A stretch of 64,000 nt of DNA from NCBI GenBank assembly GCA_028287505.1, contig JAQBPN010000093.1, positions 1-64,000 of the forward strand, written 5' to 3'. Positions within the stretch are counted from its first letter, which is position 1. The number at the start of each line of letters is the position of its first letter. Both the position numbers and the translations under genes were made by a program. The notes beneath the pieces are model-generated. The model searched no databases, was not told where the DNA came from, and saw only the letters and a program-made list of their open reading frames with translations. This document shows positions 8,610-17,641 of this stretch, piece after piece. The DNA comes from Fibrobacterota bacterium. GTDB lineage: Bacteria; Fibrobacterota; Fibrobacteria; UBA11236.

Positions 8610-10331
8610 TTAGCCTTCGCTCCTTGTTTCCTGCGGTTTTTCCGATACCGGGTCTTCCGACACGGATTTGTCCAACACTTTGTCCAGCCCGTAATGATCC
8701 AGGCGGTTGCGGTAATAGTAGAGCAATTTCATGTTGTTCGTGTACACCCCGTCCGGACCCTGCAACAGCACTTCCTGATCGTGGAACGATCCGAAATGTT
8801 CCATGGCTTTGGCGAAGACGTCCGTCGCATTGCCCGTCCTGACTTCCGGGGCCAGCAGGATTTCGCCCTTGCTTTCCATGTCCCGGAGGCGGGCCAGCAG
8901 GATGGCCAACTCGGCGTGGACATCCCGGAGGGGCACCGAATGGTCCGGCCCGGCCGTGCGCAGCACGCGGTAGAGATCGTATTGGGGATTGCGGCGGCGC
9001 ATCACGTTGAAGGCCGCGAATGCGGCGGTGTGCGTGCTCATGGCCACGTTGTTGCGGCGGTACGCGTCCAGGATGCTGCGGCCCAGTTCCCGCGTGTATT
9101 CCTGGTCCCGTTGCGGGTAGTGGACGGGTTTGCCGTCGTTCTCCACGTATTTGCGGCGATCGACCGGCCGGCCGTGGGCATCGCGGCTGACGCCGTTCCT
9201 GTCCACCCGGTTGCCGAACAGGTCCAGCGGTTCGCCGAAATGCAGCTGGATGCGCGAGTTCATGCTCTGCAGATTGCGCCAGAATTTGAGGACGCGCATG
9301 GGACGGCTGAAATCGCTTCGCACCCGGATGAAGCGGCTCTTGCCCGTTTCCTTAAGGAAGTCCTCGATCAGGGAACGGGCTTCCAGCACCAGGCCGCAAG
9401 AGACCGTGCAGGGAATGACGAACAGGTCCGGATTCGGTTTGCCCGCCAGCAGGTTGGACACGTACACGTTCACGCCGCAGCCTAGCAGCCCCAGCTTGAT
9501 CTTCTGTTCCACCTCTCCGCTGCGGCTGCGCGTGCCGCCCGGGAAGAACAGGTTGTGCTGGCCCATTTCCATGGACAGGGTGGCGTAATGCTTGAGCGCG
9601 GTCTTGTAGATGCCGTTCTTCTTGCGGCGGTCGACCTTGTAGGCGCCCAGGTTGTTCAGGAAGAAGGAGATGACCGGGTTGCCGAACAGGTTCAGGCCGG
9701 CGCCGTATGTGAACGGGGGCAGACGCATCTGGTAGAGGCCGAGCCCTATCACCACGCTGTCCAGGTTGCTCACGTGGGTGGGGGTCATGATGAGGGTGGC
9801 GCGTCCGGCAAGCTCGCGGATGTGGTCCAGCGGGCCGCTGATGACCAGGTTCTCTTCCAGGTTGAGGCGCGTGCCCAGATACTTGAGCCAGGCGGCGGGC
9901 GAAAACCGGCTGAGCATGGCTTTCAGCCCCCAGGGGAGTACCTTCGCCGCTACCTTGTGGAGGACGGGGTTGAAGTACCCCATGATTTCGTCCACGTACA
10001 TTCCGGCGATGCGTTCCAGGATGCGTTCGCGCTCGGCCTCGGAAACCCGGTGGAATTCATGGCCCACCTTGTTCCAGAAGCGCGCTTCCTCCCGGTCCTG
10101 TCGGGATCTGGCATTGCGAAGGCGTTCCTGCTCCTGATAGACGGCATCGTTGATGATGACTTCCAGGCTCATGTCCCTGGCCTTGCGGACCATTTCCAGA
10201 TGGTCTTCCACGGTGCGCCGGATGACTTCGCTGCGCACGTGTTCGCGTTGTTCCCGGGTCAGGAGGAGCCCCACGTTGGCCGGCCGGCCAACGGAATCCG
10301 CGGACGGGGAGAGGGCGGCGGTATCAGGCAA
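8610..10331 (-). CDS. Glycerol-3-phosphate acyltransferase-like (PlsB/PlsC superfamily)
   Basis: 573 aa. Acyltransferase blocks are visible: PTHVSNLD (HxxxxD catalytic motif), GAYKVDRRKK, FFPGGTRSRSGE (substrate-binding) and IPCTVSCG. Size and layout, with a long N-terminal helical region and a C-terminal extension, fit the PlsB-like group rather than the short PlsC group. It should acylate glycerol-3-phosphate or lysophosphatidate at the membrane. The ATG region overlaps the HAD phosphatase stop by 8 bp, and gpsA follows after 4 bp. Confidence 0.85.
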   Translation of the reverse strand: MPDTAALSPSADSVGRPANVGLLLTREQREHVRSEVIRRTVEDHLEMVRKARDMSLEVIINDAVYQEQERLRNARSRQDREEARFWNKVGHEFHRVSEAERERILERIAGMYVDEIMGYFNPVLHKVAAKVLPWGLKAMLSRFSPAAWLKYLGTRLNLEENLVISGPLDHIRELAGRATLIMTPTHVSNLDSVVIGLGLYQMRLPPFTYGAGLNLFGNPVISFFLNNLGAYKVDRRKKNGIYKTALKHYATLSMEMGQHNLFFPGGTRSRSGEVEQKIKLGLLGCGVNVYVSNLLAGKPNPDLFVIPCTVSCGLVLEARSLIEDFLKETGKSRFIRVRSDFSRPMRVLKFWRNLQSMNSRIQLHFGEPLDLFGNRVDRNGVSRDAHGRPVDRRKYVENDGKPVHYPQRDQEYTRELGRSILDAYRRNNVAMSTHTAAFAAFNVMRRRNPQYDLYRVLRTAGPDHSVPLRDVHAELAILLARLRDMESKGEILLAPEVRTGNATDVFAKAMEHFGSFHDQEVLLQGPDGVYTNNMKLLYYYRNRLDHYGLDKVLDKSVSEDPVSEKPQETRSEG

Positions 10332-11004
10332 AAAGCGCCTCCAGGTCGGCGACGTCCAGTTCGTCCAGACGGCGCACCACGCGGTGGGCTTTTTCCAGGA
10401 CGGCGGATCCGTGCGTTCCCGCCACTCCCACAGCCTTCATGCCTCCCGCCAGGGCGGCCTCGACGCCCATGGGCGCATCTTCGAAGACGACGCAATCGGC
10501 GGGTTCCCGGCCGATCTTGGCCGCGGCCTTCAGGAAAACGTCCGGGTCCGGCTTGCCTTGGCGGACATCTTCCGCGGATACGATGGCGGTGAAGAATTCC
10601 GCCAACCCAAGGATGTCCAGGGACGTGGTGATGTTCAGCCGGTGGGTGGAGGAACCGATGACCCGGGGAATTCCCGCCGCCTGCAACCGCTCCAGGAAGG
10701 GCCGCACGCCGGGCAGGGGCTCCAGGCCGCGCTCGCGGATGACCTCGCGGTAAAGCACTTCCTTGCGCAGGGACAGCCGGCGGATCTCGCCTTCATCGTC
10801 GGTCCAATGCAGGATGCCCGGGATGATGACCTCGTTCTTCATGCCGAAGCCCTTGAGGAAATGGCCTTCGGGAAGGACGCGCCTCTCCTCGGCCGCCAGA
10901 CGGTTCCAGCTTTCCTCGTGGTGGCGCGAGGAATCGATGACTACGCCGTCCCAATCGAAAATGGCGCCCAGGCGAGATGCCCGGCCCGAATCGTCTTTGC
11001 CCAA
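10324..11004 (-). CDS. HAD-family hydrolase, beta-phosphoglucomutase-like
   Basis: 226 aa. HAD motif I is FDWDGVVIDS (nucleophile and general acid Asp), motif II IGSST, the Lys in GKPDPDVFL, and motif IV VVFEDAPMGVEAA. It belongs to the subgroup that includes beta-phosphoglucomutase and small sugar-phosphate or glycerol-phosphate phosphatases; the exact substrate is not readable. As first gene of the run 11004 to 5103 it may act on a phosphorylated intermediate of the lipid pathway (inference). Confidence 0.85.
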   Translation of the reverse strand: MGKDDSGRASRLGAIFDWDGVVIDSSRHHEESWNRLAAEERRVLPEGHFLKGFGMKNEVIIPGILHWTDDEGEIRRLSLRKEVLYREVIRERGLEPLPGVRPFLERLQAAGIPRVIGSSTHRLNITTSLDILGLAEFFTAIVSAEDVRQGKPDPDVFLKAAAKIGREPADCVVFEDAPMGVEAALAGGMKAVGVAGTHGSAVLEKAHRVVRRLDELDVADLEALFA

Positions 11005-11101
11005 TTCCCTATCCCGGTTGGGGAAGGGTTAATTCTATTAAAAATGGGGGGGTTTCACCAATCGACTACATTTGGGAGGCAGGAGGCTTGCCGCATAAAA
11101 G

Positions 11102-11812
11102 ATGGACTTTCCCAGGCCCCTGATCCCCGGCACCCTGCTCCGCCGCTACAAACGCTTCCTCGCGGATGTGCGTCTGGATTCGGGCGGGGAATCGACCATC
11201 CACTGCCCCAATCCCGGCCGCATGCTGGGATGCGCCCAGCCCGGCATGCGGGTCCTGATCAGCGAAAGCCCCAACGCCTCCCGGAAGCTGAAGCATACCC
11301 TGGAACTGGTGCACAACGGAGCTTGCTGGATCGGCGTCAATCCCTCCTTCGCCAATGCCGTGGCCGAAGAAGGCATCCGCGCGGGAGTGGTGCCGGAACT
11401 TGCCGGCTATTCCGGCCTCGCCCGGGAAGTGCGCCACGGCGAGACCACGCGCTTCGACTTTCTCCTGACCCGCGGCCAGGAGAAATGTTTCGTGGAGGTC
11501 AAGAGCGTCACCCTGGTCGGCCCGGATGGAATGAGCGCCTTTCCGGACGCGGTGACCGTCAGGGGGGTCAAACACATCCGCGAATTGCTGGCGGCCAAGG
11601 CCGAAGGGGACCGGGCCGTGTTGCTTTTCGTGGTCCAGCGCCCGGATGGGCTTTTGGGCTTCCGCGCGGCCGGGGAAATCGATCCGCTCTACGCGGAAAC
11701 CCTCCGCGCGGCCCGGACCAAAGGGTTGGAGGTATATGCCCATTGGGCGGAGACGGGCCCAAACGGCATTACCCTCACGGACGTCCGGCTTCCCATCGGG
11801 AGCGGTTCATGA
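11102..11812 (+). CDS. sfsA: DNA/RNA nuclease SfsA family protein
   Basis: 236 aa. Conserved SfsA features: HCPNPGRMLG near the N-terminus, RFDFLLTRG, FVEVKSVTL (PD-(D/E)xK-like core) and FPDAVTVRGVKHIRELL. Named for sugar fermentation stimulation in E. coli and described as a nucleic-acid-binding nuclease-like protein. Divergent from the lipid operon with about 97 bp between starts. Confidence 0.93.
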   Translation: MDFPRPLIPGTLLRRYKRFLADVRLDSGGESTIHCPNPGRMLGCAQPGMRVLISESPNASRKLKHTLELVHNGACWIGVNPSFANAVAEEGIRAGVVPELAGYSGLAREVRHGETTRFDFLLTRGQEKCFVEVKSVTLVGPDGMSAFPDAVTVRGVKHIRELLAAKAEGDRAVLLFVVQRPDGLLGFRAAGEIDPLYAETLRAARTKGLEVYAHWAETGPNGITLTDVRLPIGSGS

Positions 11813-11896
11813 ACATATCTTCAGGATAAATCCGACTCGGGCAAATCCCAAAAAACCAAATCCTTGGACTCGCCGGGCCGGTTGGGTGGCGGGATG

Positions 11897-12154
11897 TCAC
11901 CGGAGCGGTTTGGGTCTGGTCGCGAGGTTCGCCAGGGCCAGGACGATGATGGCGCCAAGCACGGCCAAGGTCACCGAACCCGACAGGTCGCCGGTCTTGT
12001 TCGCAAAGGCCGCAAGCAGATAGCCGCCCAGGAAGGATCCGACCACTCCAATCACCATGTCCCCGGCCAACCCGAAGCGCCGGAACCCGGACAGCGCACC
12101 TGCCGAGTAACCGGCGATGGCGCCGACCGCCAGAAACCAAATGAATTCAAGCAT
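11897..12154 (-). CDS. GlsB/YeaQ/YmgE-type small membrane protein
   Basis: 85 aa from ATG 12154, which has a clear GGAGGG RBS; an in-frame upstream start at 12202 lacks one. Three hydrophobic segments with Gly-rich turns (AVGAIAGYSAGAL, VIGVVGSFLGGYLL, VLGAIIVLAL) match the transglycosylase-associated or stress-response membrane family. Function in the family is poorly defined. Confidence 0.85.
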   Translation of the reverse strand: MLEFIWFLAVGAIAGYSAGALSGFRRFGLAGDMVIGVVGSFLGGYLLAAFANKTGDLSGSVTLAVLGAIIVLALANLATRPKPLR

Positions 12155-12291
12155 AAACCCTCCGCTGTCCTTCCGCCCCTTTACTACTAAATAACCTTCC
12201 AACGCCGTCTCCCACTAGGCAAAGGCGAAAACCGCGTGGTAGAATGGGAATGCGACCCGTTGATTTCAGCTACCCGCACCCGGAGTTCGAT

Positions 12292-12666
12292 ATGCTTGCG
12301 ATGAGGGAAGGACCGTACGACAGAAGGGCCTTGGACAGCCTGGAACGCACCGGCGGAGTGGCATTGATGGCCAAGGTCATCGATCAGTTCCTGGAAAAGG
12401 TCCCTTTGCGGATGGACGATGCCTGCGACCGCGGGCGCGCCGGGGATCTCAACGGCCTCGGCCGCGCGGTGCAATACATCGGGACGGCCGCCGGTAACGT
12501 GGGTGCTACGGAAATCAGCGACATGGCCGGCCGGATCAATAAGCTTGCGGAAGCCGGCGCCAAAGATATCGTGCTTCCCCTATTGTGCCAATTGGATGAT
12601 ATGCTTGGGCATGCGAAATCCTGGCTGCAAAAGGAAAAAAGCACATTCGGATACCGCGCCGGATGA
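12292..12666 (+). CDS. HPt-like protein lacking the phospho-histidine
   Basis: 124 aa from ATG 12292 (RBS GGAG 7 bp upstream); an earlier ATG at 12244 has no RBS and sits on a possible -10 (TAGAAT 12240-12245). The helical pattern ALDSLERTGG, LMAKVIDQFLEKVP and LGRAVQYIGTAAGNVGA follows HPt domains, but the normal H-T-L-K-G block reads VQYIG and there is no histidine in that helix. If an HPt, it cannot carry phosphate at the usual place and may act as a decoy or binding partner. It directly precedes two further HPt-containing genes on the same strand. Confidence 0.65.
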   Translation: MLAMREGPYDRRALDSLERTGGVALMAKVIDQFLEKVPLRMDDACDRGRAGDLNGLGRAVQYIGTAAGNVGATEISDMAGRINKLAEAGAKDIVLPLLCQLDDMLGHAKSWLQKEKSTFGYRAG

Positions 12667-12716
12667 ATTTGATTTGACGCCCGAACATCCCTGCCGGCGT
12701 CCCTTGATGGCAAGGG

Positions 12717-14276
12717 GTGCCCTCCTCCCGGTCGGAACCAGTGGAAGATCTTAAAAAATGGTATAGAGCGGGCCTGGCCACCCGCATCGAGGCCCTCAAG
12801 GCCGCCCGGCGCGAGTTGGACGGCAGCCTTGAGCCCATCGAATCCGTGCGCCGCATCGCCCACACCCTGCGCGGAACCGGCGCCACCTACGGTTTCCCGG
12901 AAATCACCGAAAACGCCGCGGCCCTCGAGGATGCCACCGCCGAGGACTTTCCCCGCGCCCTGGAAAAACTCCTGGAGACCATCCAGGAAATCTGCGCCGT
13001 CTCGGAGATGGAGGACAAAGCGGGCATCCTTCTCATCGACGACGACCCTTACATCACCGATCTGCTCCGCACCGTGCTGGAGTCCTCCAACCGGGAAATC
13101 CTGATCGCCGCCACCGCCAAGGAAGCCGAAGCGGTGCTGGAAGAGAAGAAAGTCTCCCTGATCCTTCTGGACCTGATCCTTCCCGATACCGACGGCCGCA
13201 ATTTCCTGGTCCGCCTCAAGGAAAAGCCCGCCACCGCCAACGTCCCCGTGATAGTGCTTTCCGCCAAGCTGGGGGCGCAGCCCAAAACCGAATGTTTCGC
13301 CCTGGGCGCGGACGCCTATTATGAAAAGCCCTTCGAGGTGGAGACCATCTGCGCGGCCGTATCCGCCTGGCTCTACCGCACGGAAGGCAACCTGCGCGAA
13401 TCGCGCCGCGATCATCTGACCGGGCTGCCCAACCGTGCGGCCTTCCGGGAAGCCTACGCGCGCAACACCTCCCTGGCCAGCCGCCGGGGGGAACCGGTTT
13501 CCGCCGCCATCCTGGATCTGGACCGCTTCAAATACATCAACGATACCTTCGGCCACGCCGCCGGCGACGAGGTGCTGCGGCGCGCCTCCGCCATCATGAC
13601 CGGCGCCCTGCGCAAATCCGATCTCCTGGCCCGCTGGGGCGGGGAGGAGTTCGTGGCCCTGTTTCCCAACACCGCCCTGGATGGCGCGGGCATGGCCGTG
13701 CGCAAGGCCCTGGAGGCGTTGTCGGCCCAGACGTTCACGGCTTCCGGAGGCCGTACCTTTCACGTTACCTTTTCCGCCGGAGTCACGGAAATCGCCGCCG
13801 CCTGGACTGTGGAAGAGGCCATCGCGGAAGCGGACAGGTTCCTGTACCTGGCCAAGGCCCAAGGCCGCAATTGCGTGCTCACTTCCACGGACAAGCCGGT
13901 CCATCTGCCCCGGTCCATCCTGCTGGCCGAAGGGGACGAAACCGTCGCCACCATCGTCAAGGGGCGGTTGGGTCGGGAAGGGTTCGGCATCAAGCACGTT
14001 TCCGACGGCGCGGCGGCGGTGGCAGCCGTGGCCACGGGCGCCTATTCCATGTGCATCCTGGACGCCAAACTGGCCGGATTGGACGGAATGCAGCTTTTGC
14101 CCAAGCTGCGCTCTACCCAGGCCACCGCAAACCTGCCCATTCTCCTGCTCACCTCCCTGGGCAAGGAAAAGGACATCGCCCGGGGATTCCAATTGGGAGC
14201 GGACGACTACCTGGTCAAGCCGTTTTCCCCCCTGGAACTGGTGGCCCGGGTGCGGAATATCCTGCGAAAAACCTGA
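12717..14276 (+). CDS. Hybrid signalling protein: HPt - REC - GGDEF - REC
   Basis: 519 aa. HPt at about 8-95 with H49 in RIAHTLRGTGATYGF. REC1 at about 102-220 with D108-D110, acceptor D152 and K204. GGDEF at about 228-390: LTGLPNR, DLDRFKYINDTFGH, active site GGEEF (308-312), and an inhibitory RxxD site (R299-D302) five residues before it, so an active, product-inhibited diguanylate cyclase is predicted. REC2 at about 398-519 with acceptor D449 and K501. Having its own HPt lets it sit inside a phosphorelay that sets c-di-GMP. GTG 12717 is used here; GTG 12741 is also possible. Confidence 0.9.
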   Translation: MPSSRSEPVEDLKKWYRAGLATRIEALKAARRELDGSLEPIESVRRIAHTLRGTGATYGFPEITENAAALEDATAEDFPRALEKLLETIQEICAVSEMEDKAGILLIDDDPYITDLLRTVLESSNREILIAATAKEAEAVLEEKKVSLILLDLILPDTDGRNFLVRLKEKPATANVPVIVLSAKLGAQPKTECFALGADAYYEKPFEVETICAAVSAWLYRTEGNLRESRRDHLTGLPNRAAFREAYARNTSLASRRGEPVSAAILDLDRFKYINDTFGHAAGDEVLRRASAIMTGALRKSDLLARWGGEEFVALFPNTALDGAGMAVRKALEALSAQTFTASGGRTFHVTFSAGVTEIAAAWTVEEAIAEADRFLYLAKAQGRNCVLTSTDKPVHLPRSILLAEGDETVATIVKGRLGREGFGIKHVSDGAAAVAAVATGAYSMCILDAKLAGLDGMQLLPKLRSTQATANLPILLLTSLGKEKDIARGFQLGADDYLVKPFSPLELVARVRNILRKT

Positions 14277-14422
14277 TCCCGGATTCCGGGATCCCTTTCA
14301 ATACCGTTCCCTATTTGCATATACGCGCTCATACGCGCGTTCGTCGTTGCCCCCAGGTCCGCCCGTGGGATACAATTGGATGGGGCCGGATACGGTTCCG
14401 GTTCCTAAAGGGGGAGTGCTCC

Positions 14423-14791
14423 ATGCCCGCGAAATGCCTCGATGCCGACGTCCTGTCCAAGATAAAGCAAGAACGATCGGAGGCGTTCCTGGTGAAACTC
14501 ATCGACCTGTTCCTCAAGGATGGTCCCATGCGCATCCAGGAAGCCTGGGACGGAGGCAAGGCCAAGGATTTCAAGAAGGCGGCCCTGTCCGCCCACATCC
14601 TCCGCTGCCTGGCGGAAAACATCGGCGCCCTTTCCATCCGCGATCTCGCCGCGTCCGCTGAAATCTCGGCATCGGGAGGCAAGGAATCCGCGATCTTCCT
14701 CTCCAACATTCTGTTCGATCTGGAAATCGCCTTTGCCGAAACCCGGGCCTGCCTGTTGATAACCCGGCAGGGGATTTCGGAGAAAACCTGA
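14423..14791 (+). CDS. Stand-alone HPt domain protein
   Basis: 122 aa from ATG 14423 with RBS AGGGGGAG. The helix KKAALSAHILRCLAENIGA aligns with the HPt block: H58 is the expected phosphorylated histidine, with R and C in place of the usual K and G. It could transfer phosphate between the neighbouring hybrid protein and an unseen kinase. Its stop TGA overlaps the ATG of the next gene (TGATG), implying coupled translation with that membrane protein. Confidence 0.75.
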   Translation: MPAKCLDADVLSKIKQERSEAFLVKLIDLFLKDGPMRIQEAWDGGKAKDFKKAALSAHILRCLAENIGALSIRDLAASAEISASGGKESAIFLSNILFDLEIAFAETRACLLITRQGISEKT

Positions 14792-15642
14792 TGGCATTCC
14801 TCCGCGAGCAGGGTCCCTGGATCATTTCGATCCTGGCGGTGGCCCAATTCTGGCTCTGGTTCCTGCTCCGCAAATCCGCCGGGCGGAAACACATCGAATT
14901 ATATGAAAGCGGCTCCGTTGAAATCGGCTTCGACGCCAACGGTCCCTTGCTGGCCTTGGCGGGCGTGTTGCGCCCGTTGGAAAAGGAGGTTTTCGTCCAA
15001 TCGATGGAAGTGACCCTCATCTCCGACAGGGACAAGGCCAAGCGCGAATTCCGCTGGATTGCATTCAAGCCCAATTTCCTGCTTCCGCTGGCCGGCGCCA
15101 AAGCCTGGGAGATGCCCCATCCCTTCCTGGTTTCGCCGGGCGACACCCGGAAGTACAATGCCGTGTTCCATGACGTGGACGGATCGCGGCAAGTGAAGGG
15201 TATCCTGCAATCCTATTACCACCAATGGCGCGAGACGGAAAGGCGCATCCTGGAATGGCGCCAGCGCCGGGGCGGATCCGCCCCCTCGGGCGGCGCCGGA
15301 TTCCCTCCCCCCGACAGCAAGAGCGATCACGAGGACCTGATCGGCGAGTTCAAGAAACAGGATGCTTGCGTGACCGCCTACACGGATCTGAACCAGAAAT
15401 GCTATTGGGAACAGGGAAGTTACGGTCTCACCGTGAAAGTGGTGACGGAGGACGGAGCCGGGGATTTTTCCAAGACCTTCCGTTTCACCTTGGGAAAGCT
15501 GGATGCCAAACTACTGAAAGGCAATTGCGTGACCATGCTCGATGAACCCATCGCCGCGACCATGGGGCGGCCCCAGACCGCTTGCCAGGTTGTCCAAGCC
15601 GAATACGATTCGGGGACTCCGGCCCGCGGTCAGCAAGCCTGA
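14791..15642 (+). CDS. Membrane-anchored protein of unknown function
   Basis: 283 aa; family not recognised. One N-terminal transmembrane helix (about residues 10-26, WIISILAVAQFWLWFLL) then a soluble part with alternating beta-like segments, an Arg-rich helix (ETERRILEWRQRRG) and a Gly/Pro-rich linker near residue 165. The ATG overlaps the HPt stop by one base, so it is probably made together with the HPt. It may be the membrane partner or output of that relay (inference). Confidence 0.7.
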   Translation: MAFLREQGPWIISILAVAQFWLWFLLRKSAGRKHIELYESGSVEIGFDANGPLLALAGVLRPLEKEVFVQSMEVTLISDRDKAKREFRWIAFKPNFLLPLAGAKAWEMPHPFLVSPGDTRKYNAVFHDVDGSRQVKGILQSYYHQWRETERRILEWRQRRGGSAPSGGAGFPPPDSKSDHEDLIGEFKKQDACVTAYTDLNQKCYWEQGSYGLTVKVVTEDGAGDFSKTFRFTLGKLDAKLLKGNCVTMLDEPIAATMGRPQTACQVVQAEYDSGTPARGQQA

Positions 15643-15931
15643 TTCGGCCTTTCCCCGAACCCCTCCATAGGCCCGTCAAATTTCCCGACGCTTCAACTTC
15701 CTTAATCGGGACATTAAGTACCGCGCGGGCCGCGCATGCAGGTTCACGGCGATCTCAAAGGATCGCTTGGCGGCATTTGTGACCATGGAGTATATTGATG
15801 GTATCGGGAATCAAAGCCCCGATATTCTCCAAGACCCGGAAGGACACAACTCCAACCAGGGCGGATAATCAGAATCCATCATTTTAAGGAAATCGGGCCA
15901 TGCATCTGGGGTGCAGTGTCCGGAGGTGGCC

Positions 15932-17323
15932 ATGAATCCGAAAACAATACAATGCGCCGCCCCACGCTTTTTGGCGCGAATCCGCCTGATCCAGGCCCTG
16001 ATGCTGTCCTGCGGGGTGGCTTTTCTGGCCGGATGCCAGAAAGACGGGACCCCCAAGGCGGATGGCCGGCCTCAAGCTTCCCAAGCGGTCTACGATACCC
16101 TTTCCAGCCGGATCAAAACGGGGGAAAGCTTCAATTCCATCATCCATGACATGGGGCTCCCGGAATCGGAGTCGTCCCTGCTGCTTGCCGGCATCAAGGA
16201 CAACTTCCGATTCAAGCTTTACGCGGGACAATCCTACAAGGTTATCTTTCAGGTTACGGTATCGGGCCGGGTACTGCATTCCTTCATCCTCGAGGATCGG
16301 TATTCGGAGCGCAAGCATGTGCTCGCCAGAACGGCCATGTCCGGCGATGCGGCGCTCTCCGCCGCTTCCGCCCCTTCCCCCGGCAATGCCGCTTTGCCGC
16401 GCGAGCCGGAAAACGTTCCGGCGAGCGCACGCCCGGCGAACCCATTCGCTTATGAAATCGTCGACATTCCCGTGCGCATGGACACCGTTGCGGTCAACGG
16501 AGTCCTCAGCTCCAATCTCTACGAGGCCTTCGTCTCCCGGGGCGAAACGGGCGCGCTCATCCAGCAGGTCACCAAGATCTTCGCCTGGGACCTGGACTTT
16601 TTCAAGGACCCGCGCGCGGGCGATGAGTTCAGCCTGCTGGTGGAGAAGAAGTTCGGGGAAGACGGCAGCTTCCGCGGCTACGGACAGGTGCTCTCCGCCA
16701 AATACGTGAACCGCGGCAAGGATTATTACGGCATCCTGTACAAGGGCTCCTATTTCAACCAGGACGGCCGCAGCATGGAAAAGATGCTGATGAAAGCCCC
16801 CCTCAATTTCGCCCACGTTTCTTCCGGCTTTTCCGCCGCCCGGCTGCATCCCGTGCTCGGCGTGGTCCGGCCCCATTGGGGCATAGACTATTGCGGTCCC
16901 AAGAACACCAAGATCCTGGCGGCCGGGGACGGCACGGTGGAGTATTCCAAGTGGGTCAACGGCTACGGGAAGACCATCAAGATCCGCCATAACGGCGTTT
17001 ACAACACCTACTACGCGCATCTCAACGGATTCGCTTCCGGCGTAGGCTCCGGAAGGCGCGTCAAGCAGGGCGAGGTGATCGGATACATGGGTATGACCGG
17101 CCTGGCCACGGGCGTGCATCTGGATTACCGGGTGGAGTTCAACGGCAGGTACATCAATCCCGCCTCGCTCAAGATGGAATCCAAGCAAGGCGTGGAAAAG
17201 GTCGAGTGGAAGGAATTCTGCGACCACCGGGATTTGCTGCTGGCGCGCATGTCCACCTCCGAGTTCAAACATTTCGCCAGCGTCACGCCCAGCCGCGCGG
17301 ATCAGGCCACCAAGGCCTTTTGA
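15932..17323 (+). CDS. M23-family peptidoglycan endopeptidase, lipoprotein
   Basis: 463 aa from ATG 15932 with RBS GGAGG. Residues 1-36 form a lipoprotein signal with lipobox LAGC. The middle (about 45-300) resembles the OapA/LysM-like regulatory part of MepM-type enzymes. The LytM domain is at about 310-415: ARLHPVLGVVRPHWGIDY (first His/Asp metal ligands) and TYYAHLNGF. The last motif reads GVHLDYRVEFNG, with Asp where many members have the second His; this HLD variant occurs in other M23 proteins. It should cut cross-links in the periplasm. The 289 bp before it (15643-15931) hold no gene that I can support. Confidence 0.9.
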   Translation: MNPKTIQCAAPRFLARIRLIQALMLSCGVAFLAGCQKDGTPKADGRPQASQAVYDTLSSRIKTGESFNSIIHDMGLPESESSLLLAGIKDNFRFKLYAGQSYKVIFQVTVSGRVLHSFILEDRYSERKHVLARTAMSGDAALSAASAPSPGNAALPREPENVPASARPANPFAYEIVDIPVRMDTVAVNGVLSSNLYEAFVSRGETGALIQQVTKIFAWDLDFFKDPRAGDEFSLLVEKKFGEDGSFRGYGQVLSAKYVNRGKDYYGILYKGSYFNQDGRSMEKMLMKAPLNFAHVSSGFSAARLHPVLGVVRPHWGIDYCGPKNTKILAAGDGTVEYSKWVNGYGKTIKIRHNGVYNTYYAHLNGFASGVGSGRRVKQGEVIGYMGMTGLATGVHLDYRVEFNGRYINPASLKMESKQGVEKVEWKEFCDHRDLLLARMSTSEFKHFASVTPSRADQATKAF

Positions 17324-17641
17324 GTCAGACCAAGATCCCATTGAAGTGAATCGACGGAACGTGACTGTGGGCGCTCCGTTAGCGTGAGCCCGTCGGGCGT
17401 ACGGGCTGCCCTCCGGAACCTATGCTCCGCCCCTCGGCGTCGGGCGTCGGGCGTTAAGAAAACCTGCTCCAAAGCTCTGCTGCGTCAAATCCGCACTTAC
17501 TCAGTCCCGCAATTATTCGGATCACCTGGCTTCATCCCTGCTTGCCATTCTTTCCTGAATTGGCTCTATTTCCATGGGCGGAAGCATTCCGCCTTTCCGC
17601 TTCGGTCATTCCGGCCGGCGGATTCCCTTCCGGAGTCATCC
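17324..17641. other. Intergenic region with short repeats, possible dispersed repeat
   Basis: 318 bp between the M23 gene and bcp. The reading frame of bcp is open back to 17384, but composition and lack of an RBS argue against coding. The segment 17370-17455 is rich in short repeats: cgtcggg repeats in tandem near 17436-17452, and a small hairpin GCCCGT/ACGGGC near 17388-17406. No promoter or tRNA recognised. Confidence 0.4.

Noticed and set aside
13871-14422. Upstream extension of the HPt gene to 13871
   Set aside because: That part is another frame of the GGDEF gene; ATG 14423 has a strong RBS.
17384-17641. N-terminal extension of bcp
   Set aside because: No RBS, repeat-like DNA, and no conserved residues; ATG 17642 is preferred.
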